A stretch of DNA of 11,628 bases from Flammeovirgaceae bacterium. GTDB lineage: Bacteria; Bacteroidota; Bacteroidia; Cytophagales; Cyclobacteriaceae. The translations under genes and the position numbers were made by a program. The stretch spans positions 1 through 11,628 of the forward strand of contig QIDJ01000219.1 in the NCBI GenBank assembly GCA_003228395.1, given 5' to 3'. The notes below the pieces were generated by a model, which was not told where the DNA came from, did no database searches, and was given only the letters and a program-made list of their open reading frames with translations. This document shows, in pieces, positions 7,272-11,628 of the stretch (position 1 is its first letter; every line of letters starts with the position of its first letter).

Positions 7272-7502
7272 ATGGACATTGTACAATTGGATGATTTTGA
7301 GCGTAATAATGTGTTGGTTATCAGTTTATTATATTTTTCAATATGGGTGTGGATGTCGTATAATCAGCCAAAATTGATTTCAATCAGTTTCAGTGCGGCG
7401 TTAAATATGCACCTTAATTTTATGGCACAGATTTTAACAGGGACCCCGGTAAGGTCTCTTTTATTATATAAATGGAGTTTAACAAGTACAGCAAAACCGT
7501 AA
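7272..7502 (+). CDS. Candidate ilv leader ORF, long version
   Basis: ATG 7272 opens a 76-codon frame whose first part is strikingly rich in branched-chain codons: residues 14-20 are VLVISLL (GTG TTG GTT ATC AGT TTA TTA), and 14 of the first 42 residues are Ile, Leu or Val. Such clusters mark leader peptides that sense charged tRNA levels. It is unusual in reading straight through the terminator-like hairpin and 31 bases into ilvD in another frame. It competes with the 28-residue ORF at 7291 for the same job; only one is likely translated. Confidence 0.3.
   Translation: MDIVQLDDFERNNVLVISLLYFSIWVWMSYNQPKLISISFSAALNMHLNFMAQILTGTPVRSLLLYKWSLTSTAKP
7291..7377 (+). CDS. Candidate ilv leader peptide, short version
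   Basis: ATG 7291 opens a 28-residue frame beginning [19 protein letters not shown] and ending in TGA at 7375-7377. Nine of 28 residues are Ile, Leu or Val, including four of the five that follow Met. Its size, and a stop about 60 bases before the terminator hairpin, fit the geometry of classical attenuators such as the enterobacterial ilv leader better than the longer overlapping frame does. Start-site evidence is lacking because no Shine-Dalgarno sequence is visible. Confidence 0.38.
   Translation: MILSVIMCWLSVYYIFQYGCGCRIISQN
7439..7469 (+). terminator. Probable attenuator terminator before ilvD
   Basis: AGGGACC (7439-7445) pairs with GGTCTCT (7453-7459), seven base pairs with one G-T wobble and a 7-base loop. 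TTTTATTATAT follows directly (7459-7469). This is an intrinsic terminator shape placed two bases before the ilvD ATG, where a terminator only makes sense if it is conditional. A possible competing pairing, GTTAAA (7400-7405) with TTTAAC (7433-7438), abuts the stem, but I cannot show a convincing antiterminator by eye. Confidence 0.55.
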
Positions 7503-9145
7503 CCCAGGACCCTTCGCAACCGGCGGCACAGGCCATGCTGCACGCCATCGGCCTTACACGCGATGATCTCAAAAAGCCACAGATAGGTATAGTCAGCACG
7601 GGTTTCGATGGCAACCCCTGCAACATGCACCTGAATATGCTGGCGGCAAAAGTGAAGCAGGGAACCCACGAAACAGGATTTATTGGATTGCAGTTCAACA
7701 CAATTGGTGTTAGCGACGGCATTTCAATGGGAACGCCCGGTATGCGGTATTCGCTTCCGTCGCGCGACATTATTGCTGACTCCATTGAAACCGTTGTGAA
7801 TGCCCAAAGCTATGACGGACTGGTAGCTGTGGTTGGTTGTGACAAGAACATGCCCGGGGCAGTGATGGCTATGGGAAGACTCAACCGTCCTTCGATCATG
7901 GTCTATGGCGGTACGATCGCTCCGGGCAGGTATAAAAACCAAACACTCGATATTGTTTCGGCTTTCGAAGCGCTAGGGCAAAAAATTGCCGGGGATATCA
8001 GCGAAAAAGACTACCGGGGGGTGATCGAAAATGCATGCCCGGGAGCAGGCGCCTGCGGTGGCATGTACACGGCCAATACCATGGCGTCGGCCATTGAAGC
8101 AATGGGGTTGTCGCTGCCCTACAGCGCTTCCAACCCGGCCAACAGCAAGAAAAAAACAGCAGAATGCCTCGAGGCCGGACGTGCCATGAAATTGCTGATC
8201 GAAAAAGATCTGAAACCAAAAGATATCCTTACCAGGGAGTCCCTGATAAATGCATTTACTCTTGTAACCGTGCTGGGCGGTTCTACCAATGCGGTGCTTC
8301 ATTTTATGGCTATCGCCCATGCGTTCGACATCCCGTTTACACTTGACGAATTCCAGCAGATCAGCAACCGAACTCCTTTTCTTGCCGATTTAAAGCCCAG
8401 TGGCAAATACCTGATGGAGGACCTTCACCAGGCAGGCGGAATTCCTGCCGTAATGAAGATGATGCTTGATAACAGCATGCTCAACAGAGATTGCCTTACC
8501 GTAACGGGAAAAACAATCGCCGCAAACCTGCAGGATGTATCGTCTTTATCCGAAGGTCAGAAAGTGATTAAACCGCTTTCATCTCCGGTTAAAAGTTCAG
8601 GTCATATTCAGATTTTGTACGGAAATCTGGCTGAAGATGGCGCCGTGGCAAAAATAACCGGGAAAGAAGGCGAAGTGTTTGAAGGTACAGCCCGTGTTTT
8701 CAACAGCGAATTTGAGGCAAACGAAGGCATCGGAAAAGGGCTTGTAAACAAAGGGGATGTAGTTGTGATCAGGTTTGAAGGGCCCAGGGGTGGCCCTGGT
8801 ATGGCTGAAATGCTAAAGCCGACAGCAGCGATTATGGGGGCCGGACTGGGTACCGATGTAGCGCTTATAACCGATGGCAGGTTTTCCGGAGGCACACATG
8901 GTTTTGTTGTCGGGCATATCACACCCGAAGCACAAACCGGCGGCGTCCTCGCACTGGTGCAGGATGGTGATATCATTCGCATCGATGCAATGAAAAACAC
9001 GATTGAAGTAAAAATAACAGATGAGGAGATCGCAAAAAGGCGGGCTTCCTGGACACCCCCAGAGTTGAAACATAACAAAGGTATTTTATATAAATATGCG
9101 CAAATGGTATCGCCTGCTTCGGCCGGTTGCATCACCGATTATTGA
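7472..9145 (+). CDS. ilvD: Dihydroxy-acid dehydratase
   Basis: This 557-residue enzyme converts 2,3-dihydroxy-3-methylbutanoate (or -pentanoate) to the 2-keto acid precursors of valine, leucine and isoleucine, using an iron-sulfur cluster and Mg2+. The length and motifs are those of the short IlvD form with three conserved cysteines for a [2Fe-2S] cluster: C50 in GNPCNMH, C123 in VGCDKNMPG and C195 in [17 protein letters not shown]125 in the CDK motif is the expected carbamylated metal ligand. The C-terminal motif [21 protein letters not shown] is intact. ATG 7472 gives the normal N-terminus ([23 protein letters not shown]). It is the first gene of an ilvD-ilvB-ilvN operon and follows a candidate attenuator, so control by branched-chain aminoacyl-tRNA levels is likely. 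Related sugar-acid dehydratases share the fold, but the gene context settles the identity. Confidence 0.97.
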   Translation: MEFNKYSKTVTQDPSQPAAQAMLHAIGLTRDDLKKPQIGIVSTGFDGNPCNMHLNMLAAKVKQGTHETGFIGLQFNTIGVSDGISMGTPGMRYSLPSRDIIADSIETVVNAQSYDGLVAVVGCDKNMPGAVMAMGRLNRPSIMVYGGTIAPGRYKNQTLDIVSAFEALGQKIAGDISEKDYRGVIENACPGAGACGGMYTANTMASAIEAMGLSLPYSASNPANSKKKTAECLEAGRAMKLLIEKDLKPKDILTRESLINAFTLVTVLGGSTNAVLHFMAIAHAFDIPFTLDEFQQISNRTPFLADLKPSGKYLMEDLHQAGGIPAVMKMMLDNSMLNRDCLTVTGKTIAANLQDVSSLSEGQKVIKPLSSPVKSSGHIQILYGNLAEDGAVAKITGKEGEVFEGTARVFNSEFEANEGIGKGLVNKGDVVVIRFEGPRGGPGMAEMLKPTAAIMGAGLGTDVALITDGRFSGGTHGFVVGHITPEAQTGGVLALVQDGDIIRIDAMKNTIEVKITDEEIAKRRASWTPPELKHNKGILYKYAQMVSPASAGCITDY

Positions 9146-9163
9146 ACCTGAAATTGTAGCAAT

Positions 9164-10897
9164 ATGGAAACGCTCGTCTCAAAAAAGAATAAAAATAATA
9201 CCAAAACCCCCGTACGGATATCCGGTGCCGAAGCGCTCATCAGGTGTCTGGTGGAAGAAGGAGCCGACACCCTTTTCGGATACCCCGGAGGAGCTATTAT
9301 GCCCATCTACGATGCCCTCTATGACTACGGTGACAAGCTGAATCACATACTCGTAAGACATGAGCAAGGTGCTACGCATGCCGCACAGGGTTATGCACGG
9401 GCTTCGGGTAAAACAGGCATTTGTTTTGCCACATCAGGACCAGGTGCAACCAATATGATCACCGGGATAGCAGATGCCCTGATTGATTCTACCCCGCTGG
9501 TCTGTATTACGGGCCAGGTGACATCGGGTTTGCTGGGCTCGGATGCCTTTCAGGAAACAGATGTTGTAGGCATTTCCAAGCCGGTAACAAAATGGAACTT
9601 CCAGATCACACGGGCAGATGAAATTGCCCCGACGGTAGCCCGGGCATTTTATATTGCACGTACCGGACGCCCCGGACCGGTGCTGATTGATATTACCAAA
9701 GACGCTCAAATGGAAGAATGTGACTTCGTGTATAAAAAATGCAGATCCATTCGCAGCTATAAACCCGTACCTGTGATAGACGAAACAAAACTGAATGAAG
9801 CTGCTGTACTCATCAACCAGGCAAAAAAACCGTTTATCGTGTTTGGCCAGGGTATCCTGCTTTCCGGTGCAAAAAAGGAGCTGAAACGGTTCATTGAAAA
9901 ATCAGGAATACCCGCCGGAGCCACCCTGCTTGGTCTCTCAGCACTGCAATCAGACCATCCGCTCCACATGGGTATGCTCGGCATGCATGGCAACTATGCC
10001 CCTAACGTAAAAACAAATGACTGTGATGTGCTGATTGCAGTGGGTATGCGCTTTGACGACCGGGTAACAGGAGACGTGAAAACCTATGCAAAAAATGCAA
10101 AGGTGATCCACATTGAAATTGATGATTCCGAAATTGATAAAAATATAAAAACGGACGTGGCGGTCCATGCCGACGCCAAAGAAGCGCTTTCGAAATTGCT
10201 GCCGATGATTAATGCAAAAACTTATCCGGAGTGGGTGGCAGAATTCGAGGCATGCAAAAAGATCGAAAGCGATAAAATTATCCGGAAAGATATTCACCCC
10301 GAATCAGGTAAAATAAGAATGGGTGAAGTAGTGAACCTCGTTTCGGAAATTACGGATGACAATGCCGTAATTGTAACGGATGTAGGCCAGCACCAGATGA
10401 TCACCGAACGCTATTACAGGTACAGTTCCACCAACAGCAACGTGACTTCGGGCGGCCTGGGTACGATGGGATTTGCACTGCCAGCTTCTATCGGCGCCAA
10501 AATAGGCCAGCCTGAAAGGCAGGTAGTGGCCATTATAGGCGACGGGGGGTTTCAGATGACACTGCAGGAACTGGGAACGATATTTCAATACAAGATACCG
10601 GTGAAAATCATCATCCTTAATAATAATTTTCTTGGAATGGTACGGCAATGGCAGCAGTTGTTTTTTACCAAACGCTACTCGTTCACCGAGCTGGTAAACC
10701 CTGAATTCAGTAAAGTGGCTGCAAGCTTTAGCATTACTTCCCAAAAGATCACTGACAGGAAGGACCTTAAACCTGCACTGGATGCAATGATGGAACACGA
10801 AGGGCCGTATTTGCTCGACATCATTGTAGAGAAGGAAGAAAACGTTTTCCCTATGGTTCCTTCAGGCGCATGTATATCAGATATCAGACTGGAATAA
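9164..10897 (+). CDS. ilvB: Acetolactate synthase, large (catalytic) subunit
   Basis: The 577-residue enzyme condenses two pyruvates, or pyruvate and 2-oxobutanoate, to 2-acetolactate or 2-aceto-2-hydroxybutanoate, the first committed step for branched-chain amino acids. The N-terminal ThDP domain has FGYPGGAIMPIYDAL (38-52) and catalytic Glu67 in HEQGATHAAQGYAR. The middle FAD-binding region includes TGQVTSGLLGSDAFQETD and VGMRFDDRVTGD. The C-terminal ThDP/Mg2+ motif runs from GDG (459-461) to NNNFLGMVRQWQQLFF (486-501). The FAD and QWQ features separate it from other ThDP enzymes such as pyruvate oxidase. ATG 9164 lies 18 bp after ilvD; the Lys/Asn-rich first 15 residues are extra relative to the conserved core. 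Eight bases separate it from ilvN, its regulatory partner. Confidence 0.97.
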   Translation: METLVSKKNKNNTKTPVRISGAEALIRCLVEEGADTLFGYPGGAIMPIYDALYDYGDKLNHILVRHEQGATHAAQGYARASGKTGICFATSGPGATNMITGIADALIDSTPLVCITGQVTSGLLGSDAFQETDVVGISKPVTKWNFQITRADEIAPTVARAFYIARTGRPGPVLIDITKDAQMEECDFVYKKCRSIRSYKPVPVIDETKLNEAAVLINQAKKPFIVFGQGILLSGAKKELKRFIEKSGIPAGATLLGLSALQSDHPLHMGMLGMHGNYAPNVKTNDCDVLIAVGMRFDDRVTGDVKTYAKNAKVIHIEIDDSEIDKNIKTDVAVHADAKEALSKLLPMINAKTYPEWVAEFEACKKIESDKIIRKDIHPESGKIRMGEVVNLVSEITDDNAVIVTDVGQHQMITERYYRYSSTNSNVTSGGLGTMGFALPASIGAKIGQPERQVVAIIGDGGFQMTLQELGTIFQYKIPVKIIILNNNFLGMVRQWQQLFFTKRYSFTELVNPEFSKVAASFSITSQKITDRKDLKPALDAMMEHEGPYLLDIIVEKEENVFPMVPSGACISDIRLE

Positions 10898-10905
10898 ATA
10901 GCATT

Positions 10906-11439
10906 ATGGAAAAAAGACGATTTACGATAAGTGTATTCTCCGAAGACCGGATTGGCCTGCTTCACAGCATTACAATCATATTCACCCGGAGAAAGTTGAG
11001 TATTGAAAGCATTAACAGCTCAGAATCTGAACGTAAAGGCATTTACAGATATACCATTGTGTTTTCTGCCAGCTATGACACGGCTAGAAAAGTGACAAAA
11101 CAAATTGACAAACTCATTTTCGTTTTACGGGCCTTTCTGCACGAAGAGGAGCAGATCATTCACCGCGAAATTGCCCTCTATAAGGTGGCCACTTCCTCCT
11201 TTTATAATGGGAATGAAGTGGAACAACTTTTAAGGAAGCATTCGGCCAATATAATTCGCATCGAGCAAGACTATCTTGTGATCGAAAAAACGGGCTGGAA
11301 AACAGAAACGCAGGCCTTGTTGAAGGATCTGGAGCCATACAAATTACTGGAATTTGCACGATCTGCACGGGTAATGGTAACCAAAAGATGGAAACGGTTG
11401 CATAAAAATGTACTCGAACTGGAGCAGGAACATAATTAA
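10906..11439 (+). CDS. ilvN: Acetolactate synthase, small (regulatory) subunit
   Basis: The 177-residue protein binds IlvB, raises its activity and confers valine feedback inhibition in the family. The N-terminal ACT domain covers about residues 4-75 (RRFTISVFSEDRIGLLHSI, then TIIFTRRKLSIESINSSES and GIYRYTIVF). The second half (EIALYKVATSSFYNGNEVE to LLEFARSARVMVTKRW) is the conserved C-terminal domain. The IGLLHSITIIF and SIESINSSE wording, rather than the E. coli IlvH 'GALSRV', is typical of Bacteroidota. I choose ATG 10906, which starts MEKRRFTISVF eight bases after ilvB; an ATG at 10870 in the same frame would add 12 unrelated residues overlapping ilvB. Whether valine inhibits this variant cannot be read from sequence. 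ilvC and leu genes often follow in related genomes but lie outside the window. Confidence 0.94.
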   Translation: MEKRRFTISVFSEDRIGLLHSITIIFTRRKLSIESINSSESERKGIYRYTIVFSASYDTARKVTKQIDKLIFVLRAFLHEEEQIIHREIALYKVATSSFYNGNEVEQLLRKHSANIIRIEQDYLVIEKTGWKTETQALLKDLEPYKLLEFARSARVMVTKRWKRLHKNVLELEQEHN

Positions 11440-11507
11440 CACAATTTATGGCATTAATAGCTTAGAACAATATAATCTAAAGACCCTAGAATGTTATACG
11501 TACAAAG

Positions 11508-11526
11508 TCCCTTCCGACGGATGGGA
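11508..11526 (+). other. Imperfect stem-loop downstream of ilvN
   Basis: TCCC-T-TCC (11508-11515, the single T mismatched) pairs with GGA-T-GGGA (11519-11526) around a GAC loop. No T-run follows, so it is a poor terminator. It lies between ilvN and the candidate leucine leader peptide and may separate or process the two transcripts. The intervening sequence 11440-11574 shows no other recognisable gene. Confidence 0.25.
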
Positions 11527-11574
11527 AACAGGGGTGGGTTTTCAAAAGTAATAATCTCAACAAATCGTTGAAAT

Positions 11575-11610
11575 ATGAAAATGACAAAATTATTATTAAA
11601 TAGTAAGTAA
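11575..11610 (+). CDS. Candidate leucine leader peptide (MKMTKLLLNSK)
   Basis: ATG 11575 opens an 11-residue ORF ending in TAA at 11608-11610, with three consecutive TTA leucine codons at 11590-11598. A short basic start followed by a run of one amino acid is the hallmark of attenuation leader peptides. Its place after ilvDBN, where ilvC and leu genes commonly follow in Bacteroidota, suggests it senses leucine for downstream leucine-synthesis genes. The window ends 18 bases later, so the expected terminator and the structural gene cannot be seen. AT-rich DNA makes TTA runs easy by chance, so this is a candidate only. Confidence 0.42.
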   Translation: MKMTKLLLNSK

Positions 11611-11628
11611 GTAACCACATACAAAAAA

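Noticed and set aside
7272..7471. T-box riboswitch before ilvD
   Set aside because: No AGGGTGG-type T-box sequence or specifier-stem architecture is seen, and T-boxes are not expected in Bacteroidota. Leader-peptide attenuation explains the signals better.
8608..9135. Minus-strand ORF of 175 codons opposite ilvD
   Set aside because: It lies wholly within the conserved C-terminal half of ilvD, and its Ser/Pro/Ile-rich composition is that of an antisense shadow.
10870..10905. Upstream start for ilvN
   Set aside because: The 12 extra residues overlap ilvB and do not resemble the family. ATG 10906 begins exactly at the conserved ACT-domain N-terminus, eight bases after ilvB.
11491..11571. Small plus-strand ORF downstream of ilvN
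   Set aside because: The 26-residue frame starting MLYVQSPFRRMGN has no motif, no start-site support and no codon bias. It is probably chance.
1..11628. tRNA, rRNA, CRISPR array, insertion sequence or defence system
   Set aside because: I saw no cloverleaf or rRNA-like segment, no regularly spaced direct repeats, no transposase and no recognisable defence genes other than the dead hicBA pair.

Overview
The window looks like a chromosomal stretch of a member of the Bacteroidota. Three things point that way: a DUF5916-type outer-membrane protein, an acetolactate synthase small subunit of the two-half form with the 'IGLLHSITIIFTRRK..IESIN' signature typical of that phylum, and the gene order ilvD-ilvB-ilvN. 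Intergenic DNA is AT-rich and start codons mostly lack clear Shine-Dalgarno sequences, which also fits. I cannot narrow the taxonomy further.

Layout. Bases 1-62 hold the possible tail of an upstream gene. Bases 144-732 hold a HicB-HicA-like toxin-antitoxin pair that appears dead: the antitoxin has an in-frame TAG, the toxin has ATA where its start should be, and the toxin is split by a GC-rich palindromic insert with a frame change. Converging on it from the minus strand is a full-length AAA/DUF4143 ATPase (746-2104). After a 560-bp AT-rich gap comes a TylF-family methyltransferase with an N-terminal membrane segment (2668-3429). Next are a 756-residue exported DUF5916 beta-barrel protein with a glycine tract (3799-6069) and an HpcH/HpaI-family aldolase (6208-6963). 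I see no functional link among these middle genes.

The right third is a branched-chain amino acid operon: ilvD (dihydroxyacid dehydratase), ilvB and ilvN (acetolactate synthase large and small subunits), with gaps of 18 and 8 bp. The 500-bp region before ilvD contains a short Bacteroidota-type dispersed repeat, then what looks like a transcription attenuator: overlapping short ORFs rich in Ile/Leu/Val codons, followed by a stem-loop and T-rich run ending just before the ilvD start codon. At the very right edge (11575-11610) a tiny ORF, MKMTKLLLNSK, with three consecutive TTA leucine codons looks like a second leader peptide, probably preceding leucine genes outside the window.

Most of the window is ordinary metabolism. 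I did not find a convincing new multi-gene system. The most rewarding signals are the two candidate amino-acid leader regions and the decayed hicBA locus with its palindromic insert.
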